This document shows, in pieces, positions 18,303 through 29,066 of a DNA stretch of 64,000 nucleotides (position 1 is the first letter of the stretch; the number at the start of each line of letters is the position of its first letter). The position numbers and the translations under genes are program-made. The notes under the pieces are model-generated. The model worked only from the letters and a program-made list of their open reading frames with translations, had not been told where the DNA came from and did no database searches. This DNA comes from Maribacter stanieri (GTDB lineage: Bacteria; Bacteroidota; Bacteroidia; Flavobacteriales; Flavobacteriaceae): contig NZ_FOYX01000001.1 in assembly GCF_900112245.1 (NCBI RefSeq), forward strand, positions 483,856-547,855, in the 5' to 3' direction.

Positions 18303-18327
18303 AAAAGGTGCCTATTAAGCACCTTTT
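18303..18327 (-). terminator. Intrinsic terminator after the SGNH lipoprotein gene
   Basis: AAAAGGTGC (18303-18311) pairs with GCACCTTTT (18319-18327) around a 7-base loop, 24 bases past the SGNH gene stop, with a T-rich stretch following on the minus strand. Confidence 0.75.
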
Positions 18328-18350
18328 AATTCTTACTATTTTATATACAA

Positions 18351-19985
18351 TTATTGTAGTGTTGCCGGGTAGTTTGTAGGGTAATCACCTACATTCAATA
18401 AATTACCAGAGGCTTCAAAATTTGAACCGTATGTAGCATCAATTGCTTTCATAAATTCATTTGCCAACAATGCATACCCTCTAGCAGTAGGGTGTATACC
18501 ATCTAAAGAAAAGGCACTACCTGTGACCAAACTAGATGTTAAAGTGAAATCTCCACTTGTAATACCACCATTTGCCAATTGGTTCAATAATGTATTTGCA
18601 TCAACTAAAGCTAAACCTGCCTGATTGGCTGTAGCTGCGATTATTTGATTAAAAGCTTCTGTAGCCGCAGCTATTTCTGCTTGCTCACTAGGAATTAAAA
18701 CCCATTTATCTTCTAACGGAAGCGAAATACCTTCTACCGAAAATTGACCTGCCAATGTTTGAGGCAATCCCGCTTCCATTAAAGCACCAACCGATTCTAC
18801 ATTTACCGTACCAATGATAGCTGAACTTGGTAATACAAATAAGTCATCTGCTGTTGCCTCTCTTGTTTGTCCATAAGTATTACCTAACAACCCAGCAACT
18901 AAGGGAGCTGCTTCAGCAGGTAACCCGAAAGATTGTACAAAAGCCGGAAATGTTGGACTTGCACTTAAAACTCCTGCTATCTGAGCAGAAAGATCAGTTA
19001 ATGTTTCATCTCTTATAACCACTTCACTTGCCGCTGTTGTAGAAAATTCTATGGAACGTTCTGGCACACCCAAGAAAGCATACACTTGATTCAGTTGTCC
19101 AAAAATTCCATTTAAAGTCGCTATTTGATTTCCAAAATCTGGGTTAGTTGGATCTAAAGGATTATGAGGTACCGTTGTAAAATGAGGTACATCAGTAACA
19201 TTTGGAATATTCGCAACTACTCCTTGTGCTCCTCCTGCTGTTAAAGTAGCTATCAAAGCTCCATAACTTCCGTCAAAACCAACTCCTGGCGCTCCAGAAA
19301 CTGGTGTAATTGGATTTGTTCCATCACCTCCTGTAGTAGCGTATCCCAATACATCATTATTACCTATCCATAAAGAGAAAAAGCTTGGTGCCTGCGCTAC
19401 CGCCATTTGCAACACACTAACATCTGGAGTTGAACCAGTCATTCTAACAAAATAAGGATTTGCAAGACCTAATTGCACATTGGCAATATTACCATAACCA
19501 GGCGCCAATAAGTGAAAACTTTTAGCCCCAGGTACTCCTAAATTATTAAAAGGACCTGTTGGATTATTTAAGGCAATATCAGTTGTAACAGTTACATCTC
19601 CAATCAAATCTTCTAAAGGTACTGGACCAGCGCCACCAAAAACCAATCTAGGACTCTGAATTCTAGTACCAGCAAGAGCAAGACCTCCAATATTATCACT
19701 AGTTAATGGTTGTGTAAAACTACCACCACCTGCAAGACTAAATTTCTGTGACAACAAATTTGGCATTGACAATGTTTGACTTGCTTGAAACAAGGCACCA
19801 TCTGTGAAACCTGCCGTTAATGAATTTCCTAAAGAAACATAATTAGAGAAATCTGCTGATCCTGCTGTTAATGCAGGCAACTCTTCAGAAATTACCTCTG
19901 GGTCAAGATCAACATCTTCAGGGTCATTACAAGCTGTAAAAGCTAATAGACCTAAAGAAATATATAAATATTTTAAGTTTTTCAT
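18351..19985 (-). CDS. SGNH/GDSL-type hydrolase lipoprotein
   Basis: A protein of 544 residues with a lipoprotein signal (LLAFTAC, Cys19) followed by an acidic stretch (NDPEDVDLD), suggesting surface export in Bacteroidota. Block I is VSLGNSLTAG with Ser55, an Asn replacing the usual Asp of GDSL; block III is WIGNNDVLG; block V is DGIHPTARGYALLAN with the catalytic Asp and His. The family hydrolyses esters of lipids or acylated sugars. At 544 residues it is longer than simple SGNH enzymes. It lies 17 bases after a TonB receptor gene, and the pair is likely one outer-membrane system. The substrate is unknown. Confidence 0.85.
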   Translation of the reverse strand: MKNLKYLYISLGLLAFTACNDPEDVDLDPEVISEELPALTAGSADFSNYVSLGNSLTAGFTDGALFQASQTLSMPNLLSQKFSLAGGGSFTQPLTSDNIGGLALAGTRIQSPRLVFGGAGPVPLEDLIGDVTVTTDIALNNPTGPFNNLGVPGAKSFHLLAPGYGNIANVQLGLANPYFVRMTGSTPDVSVLQMAVAQAPSFFSLWIGNNDVLGYATTGGDGTNPITPVSGAPGVGFDGSYGALIATLTAGGAQGVVANIPNVTDVPHFTTVPHNPLDPTNPDFGNQIATLNGIFGQLNQVYAFLGVPERSIEFSTTAASEVVIRDETLTDLSAQIAGVLSASPTFPAFVQSFGLPAEAAPLVAGLLGNTYGQTREATADDLFVLPSSAIIGTVNVESVGALMEAGLPQTLAGQFSVEGISLPLEDKWVLIPSEQAEIAAATEAFNQIIAATANQAGLALVDANTLLNQLANGGITSGDFTLTSSLVTGSAFSLDGIHPTARGYALLANEFMKAIDATYGSNFEASGNLLNVGDYPTNYPATLQ

Positions 19986-20002
19986 TTCAACTTTTGATTT
20001 TA

Positions 20003-22798
20003 TTAGTTGTTAATTGTCCAAGATAAGTAGTACATAGAACCTATATATCCAGTTCCGAACGCTGTATAATACTCTTTATTAGTAAGGTTGGTACCCCCTA
20101 ATTTAAAAGTTGATTTAATACTTGGCACATCATAATTAATTTGTGCATCTACTACATGAAATTCTGGAATTACACCATTTCCAAAAGTAGCTTCCCAGTA
20201 ATAATCATCGCTAAATCTATACGATACATTAAACCCGAAATTTTCAAAAAGTTCTTTATTTCCGAAAGATGCCTTGAACTTGTGTTCTGGAGTGTTGAAA
20301 TTCAACATAACATCAGGATTAGCATCGCGATCAAAATCTAATTTTGTAAACGTATAACTACCACCTAAATCAAAATTACCCAATACCTTAACATCAAGAC
20401 CAATAGAAGCTCCATAAGAATTAACATTGGCATCAGTATTAGTGTATGTACTATAAGCCTGAAAATCTCCATTCGCTATTGCCGCTACAGAAAGTCCGCC
20501 ATCACCAACTTCTCCGTAAAATGGAGCAACAACCACCTCTTGAGAAATGAAGTCTTCATAACTGTTATAATATGTACTAAAATCTATTACAAACTTATCA
20601 ACCTTACCTCTATACCCTATTTCAAAAGATGTTACTTTTTCCGGCTTAACTAAATCTGGATTAGCCACTTCAAGTACAGATGGATCTCCGGTTTGCCCCA
20701 AAGCCGTAGCAGATGCCGCAGAGTAGGAATTGTTATATGCCGCTGCACCGGTTTGAGTAACCGACGAAGGCTGACCTAATAATTGACCGGTAGCACTCAC
20801 ATCAAAATCTCTTGAATACTGCTCCAAATTATCGGGTGCAGACCCTACTAGAATTGCTCTACCAGCATCCAAACCAATAAAAAGATCTTGAGTAGTCGGG
20901 TTTCTAAAACCAGTTTGAGCAGATGCTCTTATATTATGGTTTCTGTTCAACGTAAAACCTGCAGATAATCTAGGAGAGTAAAACCCATCAAAGAATTCAG
21001 ATTTATCATAACGCAGAGATCCTGTTAATTTTAAACTTTTTTCTCCCGCCATAGGCAATGTCTTTTGAACCTGAGAGTAAATTCCAAATTCGGAATAATC
21101 AATAGGACCGTCTTCCTCGGAATCCGTATAAATGGTACCTAAAGAATTTAAACTATATTCTCTAAAAGAACCACCAACTTGTATTTCTGCCCAATCAATC
21201 AAATGACTAAAGTTATAATTAGCATCAGCATGATAGTATTTAGATTGATCATAAAACTGTGACCCCACACTTAAATCTGGATCTTTAATTACTTTATTAA
21301 ATGCAGCTTCAAATTCTGGTGTACCTGGCAACAATCTGCCTGACTCGGCTTGTGCTCTTGCAGCAGCATGAGCTTGAGCATCAGTAGCCCCGCCTAAAGT
21401 GGCCTGAACATAAGCTCCAGTATATTCACCAAACCAAGTATTGTCATCTTTCCAACTTCTATTAATGTTGATACCTGTAAATACCATATCATAAGAGTCA
21501 CCGGCTTTATCACTAACAACATAACCTCTTACAAAGAAGTTATCGTTCCTAATTTCAAGTTTATGTTGTTCTTGAAAAAAACCTGCTATATTATACCTGT
21601 TTGTACCTTGATAAATTGTGTTACCTGTACCTACTTTACCAACATAAGAAAGCTCCAAACTATTGTCTTCAATTGGTCTATAATACAAGCCCCAATCTGC
21701 TTTAATACTTTCTGCATTATAATTCGTTAAATCACTTTCATTATACCCTGTTCTACTAACAATTTCTGAAGGCACCAAAGCATTTGCTCCTGAAGGTAAA
21801 ATACCCAAGCCCTCTAAGGTAAGTGCAACTTCTTTAATATTGGTAGACACCTCATCACCATAGACATTGATTCCATCATAGTTCAAGTTATCTCTTGTAC
21901 CCCCAAGTGTATTTCTATCATCCGTATTATTTGCGGCCCAATCGGTTCCTTTTAAGTAACCGAAGTTAACTTTTGCAGCAAATTTATCACTGAATTTATG
22001 TGCTGCTCTAATTCCAAAATCAGTATATGAATTATCACCAGAAGCTTTTTGAGAAGTTATTCCTTGTTTAATAGAAACACTTATACCCTCATAATCGAAA
22101 GGACTTTTACTACGCATGAATAAAATACCGTTAAAAGCATTTGCCCCGTAAAGCGCAGATGATGCTCCTGGTAAAAGTTCGACACTTAGTACATCTGGTT
22201 CAACTAAACCTACCAAATTACCAATAGGAAAGTTTAATGCAGGTGTTGAGTTGTCCATACCATCAACAAGTTGCATAAAGCGTGTATTAGCAAAAGATGC
22301 AAAACCTCTGGTATTAACAGATTTAAATGTTAAACTGTTCGTATTTACATCTACACCTTTTAAGTTTTCAAGACCGCCATAAAAATCAGCAGCTGTGCTG
22401 TTTTTAATTTCAGAAACACCAATTCTCTCTACCGTAACAGGTGATTCAAAAATACGCTCTGGCGTTCTTGAAGCAGATATTACAACTTCATCCAAAAACG
22501 TTTGAGATTCATTTAAGGTTATTGTAATAGTTTGACTTGCGCTAGTAATATTTTCTGTTGTACTAGTATACCCGATGCTTGAAATCTCTATTTTAAAAGG
22601 CGGAACCTCGGAAGTAGCCAAATTAAAATTTCCATCGAAATCTGTTACTGTTCCAATGGTCTTGCCGACAATAACAATATTGGCCCCGGGGATAGGGTCG
22701 TTATTTTGGTCAACAACATTACCATTGATATTGGTCTGGGAATACCCGAATGTACCAATAATCATCAATGCTAAAAGTAGTATTGCTCTCATTCTCAA
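20003..22798 (-). CDS. TonB-dependent receptor with carboxypeptidase-like N-terminal domain
   Basis: An outer-membrane receptor of 931 residues. Residues 1-20 are a signal peptide; 23-105 form the carboxypeptidase-like regulatory domain (NINGNVVDQNNDPIPGANIV, DFDGNF); the plug spans about 110-245 (EVVISASRTPERIFESPVTV; LLPGASSALYGANAFNGIL); the rest is the 22-strand barrel. A conspicuous feature is the long Ala/Gln-rich loop near residue 465 (QATLGGATDAQAHAAARAQA). The ligand is unknown; the co-transcribed SGNH lipoprotein suggests an esterified or lipidic substrate. Confidence 0.93.
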   Translation of the reverse strand: MRMRAILLLALMIIGTFGYSQTNINGNVVDQNNDPIPGANIVIVGKTIGTVTDFDGNFNLATSEVPPFKIEISSIGYTSTTENITSASQTITITLNESQTFLDEVVISASRTPERIFESPVTVERIGVSEIKNSTAADFYGGLENLKGVDVNTNSLTFKSVNTRGFASFANTRFMQLVDGMDNSTPALNFPIGNLVGLVEPDVLSVELLPGASSALYGANAFNGILFMRSKSPFDYEGISVSIKQGITSQKASGDNSYTDFGIRAAHKFSDKFAAKVNFGYLKGTDWAANNTDDRNTLGGTRDNLNYDGINVYGDEVSTNIKEVALTLEGLGILPSGANALVPSEIVSRTGYNESDLTNYNAESIKADWGLYYRPIEDNSLELSYVGKVGTGNTIYQGTNRYNIAGFFQEQHKLEIRNDNFFVRGYVVSDKAGDSYDMVFTGININRSWKDDNTWFGEYTGAYVQATLGGATDAQAHAAARAQAESGRLLPGTPEFEAAFNKVIKDPDLSVGSQFYDQSKYYHADANYNFSHLIDWAEIQVGGSFREYSLNSLGTIYTDSEEDGPIDYSEFGIYSQVQKTLPMAGEKSLKLTGSLRYDKSEFFDGFYSPRLSAGFTLNRNHNIRASAQTGFRNPTTQDLFIGLDAGRAILVGSAPDNLEQYSRDFDVSATGQLLGQPSSVTQTGAAAYNNSYSAASATALGQTGDPSVLEVANPDLVKPEKVTSFEIGYRGKVDKFVIDFSTYYNSYEDFISQEVVVAPFYGEVGDGGLSVAAIANGDFQAYSTYTNTDANVNSYGASIGLDVKVLGNFDLGGSYTFTKLDFDRDANPDVMLNFNTPEHKFKASFGNKELFENFGFNVSYRFSDDYYWEATFGNGVIPEFHVVDAQINYDVPSIKSTFKLGGTNLTNKEYYTAFGTGYIGSMYYLSWTINN

Positions 22799-22982
22799 TT
22801 AAAGTTTAAAATTAGTTGAGGGTTAAGATACAGATTATTTTATATGGATAATAGTAATTTGAAAAAAATTATGCATGCATAGTAAAATTTCCGTAATTAT
22901 CCATGGTAATTTCTAAGATATACGCAATTAACTTTAAAATAACAGTGATAAAATCATTATCCAAAAAATGGTTTTTAAACGC

Positions 22983-23014
22983 AAAAAGGGAATGAAATGA
23001 ATCATGCCCTTTTT
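22983..23014 (-). terminator. Intrinsic terminator after glmS
   Basis: AAAAAGGG (22983-22990) pairs with CCCTTTTT (23007-23014); on the minus strand the hairpin lies 21 bases after the glmS stop and closes with a T-run. Confidence 0.65.
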
Positions 23015-23035
23015 AAAATGTGATAAAAAATTAAT

Positions 23036-24880
23036 TTATTCTACCGTAACCGATTTAGCCAGGTTTCTAGGTTGATCTACATTACAACCTCTCATTACCG
23101 CAATATGGTATGACAGTAATTGTAGTGGTATAGTAGTCAACAAAGGAGTTAGGCTTTCTAAAGTCTCAGGAACCTCAATTACATGATCAGCTAAATCTCT
23201 AACTTGCTCATCACCTTCAGTAACTATAGCTATAATTTTACCTTTCCTAGATTTTATTTCTTGAATATTACTTACCACTTTTTCATAATGCCCCTTTTTA
23301 GTTGCTATTACAAAAACTGGCATATGCTCATCTATTAATGCTATTGGACCGTGTTTCATTTCCGCAGCAGGATATCCTTCTGCATGAATATAACTTATCT
23401 CTTTTAATTTAAGTGCACCTTCTAATGCCACCGGGAAATTATAACCCCTTCCTAAATAAAGACAATTTGTTGAGTCTTTATATACGTCTGCGATTATTTC
23501 AATAAGTGCATTTGACTGTAAAGATTTTTCAACCTTGTTTGGTATATTCTCTAATTCAGTCAAGTATTCATGATATTTTGACTCAGAGAAAACACCTTTA
23601 GCTTTCGCTAATTTTAATGCAATAAGAGTAAGAACTGTGATTTGAGTAGTAAACGCTTTTGTAGAAGCAACACCAATTTCAGGGCCTGCATGTGTATATG
23701 CACCTGCATCGGTTTCTCTAGCGATAGAAGACCCAACAACATTACAAACACCAAAAACGAAAGCTCCTTTTTCTTTAGCTAATTTAATAGCTGCCAAGGT
23801 ATCAGCAGTTTCACCTGATTGTGAAATTGCAATTAAAACATCCTTATCCGTAATAACAGGATTTCTATATCTAAATTCAGATGCATATTCCACTTCCACA
23901 GGAATTCTTGCTAAATCTTCAAATATATATTCAGCTACTAATCCTGCATGCCATGAAGTACCACATGCTACAATTATAATTCTATTGGCATTTAAGAATT
24001 TTTCCATATTAAGGTCAATTCCAGCCATTCTAATTAAACCTTGATCCGCCAATAAACGACCTCTATAAGTGTCTTTAATTGCTCTAGGTTGCTCATAAAT
24101 CTCTTTCAACATAAAGTGATCATAACCACCTTTCTCAATTTCTTCTAGATTCATTTGAAGCTCTAAAAGATTAGGATATGCCACTGAGTCATCCTTAATT
24201 TTTCTAAGCTTAATTTCTTTCCCTAATCTAATAATTGCCATTTCCTCATCTTCAAGATAAACAGCATTATTAGTAAATTCGATAAAAGGAGAGGCATCTG
24301 AAGCAATAAAAAATTCTCCCTCACCAATACCAATAGCCAAAGGGCTACCTAATTTGGCAACAACAATCTCATCTGGTTTTTTCTGATCAAAAACTGCAAT
24401 AGCATATGCACCTACCACTTGATTAAGCGCTATCTGAACTGCCTTTCCTAATTTAACACCTTCAGTTTTTTGAACCTCTTCAATTAAATTAACTAAAACT
24501 TCAGTATCTGTGTCTGATTGAAATATATAACCACGCTTTGTCAACTCTTGCTTAATGGACTCGTAATTCTCGATAATTCCATTATGAATAATTACTAATT
24601 CACCTGAATTAGAATAATGAGGATGAGAGTTTACATCATTTGGAACACCGTGGGTAGCCCAACGTGTATGACCAATACCTATACTTCCTTCTTGAGAAAT
24701 ACTTTTAGCTTTATTCTTTAAGTCCTCAACTTTACCTTTTGTCTTAGCAAGATTAATTTGATTACCATCATATAGTGCAATACCTGCACTATCATATCCT
24801 CGATATTCTAATCTCTGAAGTCCTTTAATTACGATAGGAAAAGCATCCCTATATCCTATGTAACCTACAATTCCGCACAT
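23036..24880 (-). CDS. glmS: Glutamine-fructose-6-phosphate aminotransferase (isomerising)
   Basis: An enzyme of 614 residues making glucosamine-6-phosphate for peptidoglycan and lipopolysaccharide. Cys2 in MCGIVGYIG is the glutaminase nucleophile, and GIGHTRWATHGVP and HNGIIENYE complete the N-terminal Ntn domain. Two SIS sugar-isomerase domains follow (CGTSWHAG, SQSGETADT, EIGVASTKAFTTQ), ending in the canonical LAKSVTVE. Length is normal. It has its own terminator; an inverted repeat lies 38 bases upstream. No glmS ribozyme is seen. Confidence 0.98.
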   Translation of the reverse strand: MCGIVGYIGYRDAFPIVIKGLQRLEYRGYDSAGIALYDGNQINLAKTKGKVEDLKNKAKSISQEGSIGIGHTRWATHGVPNDVNSHPHYSNSGELVIIHNGIIENYESIKQELTKRGYIFQSDTDTEVLVNLIEEVQKTEGVKLGKAVQIALNQVVGAYAIAVFDQKKPDEIVVAKLGSPLAIGIGEGEFFIASDASPFIEFTNNAVYLEDEEMAIIRLGKEIKLRKIKDDSVAYPNLLELQMNLEEIEKGGYDHFMLKEIYEQPRAIKDTYRGRLLADQGLIRMAGIDLNMEKFLNANRIIIVACGTSWHAGLVAEYIFEDLARIPVEVEYASEFRYRNPVITDKDVLIAISQSGETADTLAAIKLAKEKGAFVFGVCNVVGSSIARETDAGAYTHAGPEIGVASTKAFTTQITVLTLIALKLAKAKGVFSESKYHEYLTELENIPNKVEKSLQSNALIEIIADVYKDSTNCLYLGRGYNFPVALEGALKLKEISYIHAEGYPAAEMKHGPIALIDEHMPVFVIATKKGHYEKVVSNIQEIKSRKGKIIAIVTEGDEQVRDLADHVIEVPETLESLTPLLTTIPLQLLSYHIAVMRGCNVDQPRNLAKSVTVE

Positions 24881-24917
24881 AATACTATTTGTTTGAAAAT
24901 TTTATTAAAATCTAATT

Positions 24918-24940
24918 GCATGTTAGATATACGAACATGC
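24918..24940 (-). promoter_or_regulatory. Inverted repeat upstream of glmS
   Basis: GCATGTT (24918-24924) and AACATGC (24934-24940) are perfect inverted arms around a 9-base spacer, 38-60 bases before the glmS ATG. It may be a regulator site or a leader hairpin; no regulator is identified. Confidence 0.4.
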
Positions 24941-25033
24941 CCAAAATTTAGACTATTTAGGATATACAACGTTAATAATCCTTCGCTGGTATGCCATCGA
25001 TAAAATAAATGAATGTAACCTAAAAATTATACG

Positions 25034-26944
<1,911 letters not shown>

Positions 26945-26946
26945 GA

Positions 26947-27756
26947 TTATTTTAAAACTTCGGTGTTATAAAAATTAGCATAAGCCTCCTCAAACTCTTG
27001 AACGGGGACATATGGCAACACTGGTTTTTCTTGGTTGGATATATGGCTTTCTAATTCTTCAGGAATATCTTCCGAAGCTAAAATAATAGCATCAGAATAA
27101 TCAACAGCAACCTTTAACAAATTATTATAGGTAGGCTCTGCTAATGATGCGATTGCTTCTTCTGGGATGCCATCAAAAGCTATTCTTTTAATCATATCCT
27201 TATCTAAAGCCCCTTCAAAAGTTTTACCGTACACAGACAACACTATTTTACTTTCAGCAAAAAGTGGTTCATCTGCATAGAATTTCTTAAGATACAATGG
27301 TAATAAACTTGCCATCCATCCGTGAACATGGATAATATCTGGCGACCAGTTTAATTTTTTAACCGTCTCCATAACACCTTTGGCAAAGAAAATTGCACGC
27401 TGGTCGTTGTCAGGAAAAAGAGCTCCTTGCTTGTCAGTAAAAGTAGCTTTACGCTTAAAGTACTCTTCGTTATCTATAAAGTAAACTTGTATTCTCTCTT
27501 TTGGGATAGATGCCACCTTAATGATTAATGGCATATCCATATCATTAATGACCAAATTCATTCCAGAAAGTCTAATTACTTCGTGTAATTGATGCCTTCT
27601 CTCGTTGATGTTCCCATATCTTGGCATGAAAATCCTAATTTGACCACCATTGCTGTTGACCATTCTAGGTGCTTCATAAGACATTAGGGAAACTTCGTTT
27701 TCGGGTAAGTAAGGAACTAATTCAGAAGATACAAATAATATCTTTTTTCCATTCAT
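26947..27756 (-). CDS. Stand-alone GT5-type (glycogen/starch synthase N-terminal) domain protein
   Basis: A protein of 269 residues resembling only the N-terminal half of glycogen synthase GlgA: KKILFVSSELVPYLP, IRIFMPRYGNINERRH, PDIIHVHGWMASLLPLYLK. The C-terminal GT1 half, which carries the nucleotide-sugar site, is absent. The KxGG ADP-glucose loop expected near residue 15 is replaced by ENEVSLMSYEAPR. It is unlikely to make glycogen. It is the first gene of a pair with the DUF4270 lipoprotein and divergent from panC. Confidence 0.8.
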   Translation of the reverse strand: MNGKKILFVSSELVPYLPENEVSLMSYEAPRMVNSNGGQIRIFMPRYGNINERRHQLHEVIRLSGMNLVINDMDMPLIIKVASIPKERIQVYFIDNEEYFKRKATFTDKQGALFPDNDQRAIFFAKGVMETVKKLNWSPDIIHVHGWMASLLPLYLKKFYADEPLFAESKIVLSVYGKTFEGALDKDMIKRIAFDGIPEEAIASLAEPTYNNLLKVAVDYSDAIILASEDIPEELESHISNQEKPVLPYVPVQEFEEAYANFYNTEVLK

Positions 27757-27792
27757 AAAGGTTATATTTTATTTTTCACTGGAACGCAAGTG

Positions 27793-27800
27793 CAAAATTA
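27793..27800 (-). promoter_or_regulatory. -7 element for the GT5-DUF4270 pair
   Basis: TAATTTTG on the minus strand fits TAnnTTTG, 36 bases upstream of the GT5-like ATG (leader about 30 bases). Confidence 0.4.
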
Positions 27801-27831
27801 CAAAAAATATAGAGATTAGCAGTAATTATAG

Positions 27832-27839
27832 TAAGTTTG
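27832..27839 (+). promoter_or_regulatory. -7 element for panC-panD
   Basis: TAAGTTTG fits TAnnTTTG. Transcription would start near 27845, which favours the ATG at 27862 as the panC start: the ATG at 27847 would be almost leaderless. Confidence 0.45.
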
Positions 27840-27861
27840 CTCGCTAATGCAATTTTCAATG

Positions 27862-28704
27862 CTGGTAATAGAGACCAAAAATAAGCTTAAGGAAGTATTA
27901 AGTAAATTAGACGACAACCTAAGTCTAGGCCTTGTCCCCACTATGGGAGCACTACATAAAGGCCACGCCTCTTTAATACAGAAAGCGGTAAATGAAAACG
28001 ACAGAGTAGTCGTCAGTATTTTTGTAAATCCTACACAATTTAACAACAAGGAAGATTTAGATAAATATCCTAAAACTTTAGAATCTGACATTAAATTGAT
28101 TTCGTCGATTTCAAAAGATATTTTTGTTTTCACTCCTGCAGTTTCAGAAATATATACCGATTCAGTCGTTCCCAAAATATATGATTTTGAAGGGCTTGAC
28201 AAGGTTATGGAAGGTGAATTTAGAGACGATCATTTTAATGGTGTAGGCACTATTGTTGAAGAACTCCTTACCATTATAAAACCCACAAAGGCATATTTTG
28301 GGGAAAAAGATTTTCAACAATTACGTATTATTCAAAAACTTACTGAAATACAGCATATTCCTGTAGAAATAATTGGTTGTGAAATTATTAGAGAAGATCA
28401 CGGCTTGGCCATGAGCTCTAGAAATGAAAGGTTGAGTAAAAAAATACGACAAAAAGCTGCATTCATTTATAAAACATTGCAAACCGCCAAAAATAAATTT
28501 GGCATGGAAAATGCATTGAATGTTAAAGATTGGGTTATAAATGAATTTCAAAAAAACGATGAATTTGAATTAGAATATTTTGATATCACCGATGTTGAAA
28601 CACTGACCCCAATCAACAATAAAATTAATAATGTAAAATACAGGGCATTTATTGCCGTTTACGTTGAAGACGTAAGGCTAATTGATAATATAGCCCTAAA
28701 TTAG
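27862..28704 (+). CDS. panC: Pantothenate synthetase
   Basis: An enzyme of 280 residues joining pantoate and beta-alanine with ATP. VPTMGALHKGHASLI is the HIGH-type nucleotide motif, SIFVNPTQFNNKEDLDKYP the pantoate-site block, and GEFRDDHFNGVGTIVEELL and YFGEKDFQQL further signatures; SSRNERLS holds the KMSKS-like segment. I chose the ATG at 27862 (MLVIETKNKL) because it matches usual PanC N-termini and the promoter position; the ATG at 27847 would add five residues. panD follows after 9 bases. panB is not in the window. Confidence 0.95.
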   Translation: MVIETKNKLKEVLSKLDDNLSLGLVPTMGALHKGHASLIQKAVNENDRVVVSIFVNPTQFNNKEDLDKYPKTLESDIKLISSISKDIFVFTPAVSEIYTDSVVPKIYDFEGLDKVMEGEFRDDHFNGVGTIVEELLTIIKPTKAYFGEKDFQQLRIIQKLTEIQHIPVEIIGCEIIREDHGLAMSSRNERLSKKIRQKAAFIYKTLQTAKNKFGMENALNVKDWVINEFQKNDEFELEYFDITDVETLTPINNKINNVKYRAFIAVYVEDVRLIDNIALN

Positions 28705-28713
28705 AATATAGAT

Positions 28714-29064
28714 ATGCAAGTAGAAGTAGTTAAATCAAAAATACATCGTGTAAAAGTTACCGGTGCAGATCTTAATTATGTTGGCAGCATTACAATTGAT
28801 GAAGATTTAATGGATGCCGCAAACTTTATTCGTGGCGAAAAAGTTCAGATCGTAAATAATAACAATGGCGAACGCTTAGAGACATATATTATACCTGGCC
28901 CAAGAAAAAGTGGAGAAATAACTTTAAATGGTGCAGCTGCACGAAAAGTGTCAGTTGGTGATATTCTCATTTTAATTTCTTATACTTGGATGGATATTGA
29001 AGATGCAAAAAAATTCAATCCATCTTTAGTTTTCCCTAACGAAGCAAACAATCTTTTAACTTAA
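28714..29064 (+). CDS. panD: Aspartate 1-decarboxylase precursor
   Basis: A pyruvoyl enzyme of 116 residues making beta-alanine for PanC. Self-cleavage occurs at Gly24-Ser25 in YVGSITID, giving the pyruvoyl group. Lys9 and the downstream Tyr/Asn residues of the site ([21 protein letters not shown]) are present, and [12 protein letters not shown] is the conserved core. Length is standard. It sits 9 bases after panC and 2 bases before the flippase-like gene. Confidence 0.96.
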   Translation: MQVEVVKSKIHRVKVTGADLNYVGSITIDEDLMDAANFIRGEKVQIVNNNNGERLETYIIPGPRKSGEITLNGAAARKVSVGDILILISYTWMDIEDAKKFNPSLVFPNEANNLLT

Positions 29065-29066
29065 CG

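Noticed and set aside
24881-25033. glmS ribozyme or other riboswitch upstream of glmS
   Set aside because: The gap is only 153 bases, AT-rich, and lacks the conserved core of the glmS ribozyme, which is known mainly from Firmicutes. Only a simple inverted repeat is present.
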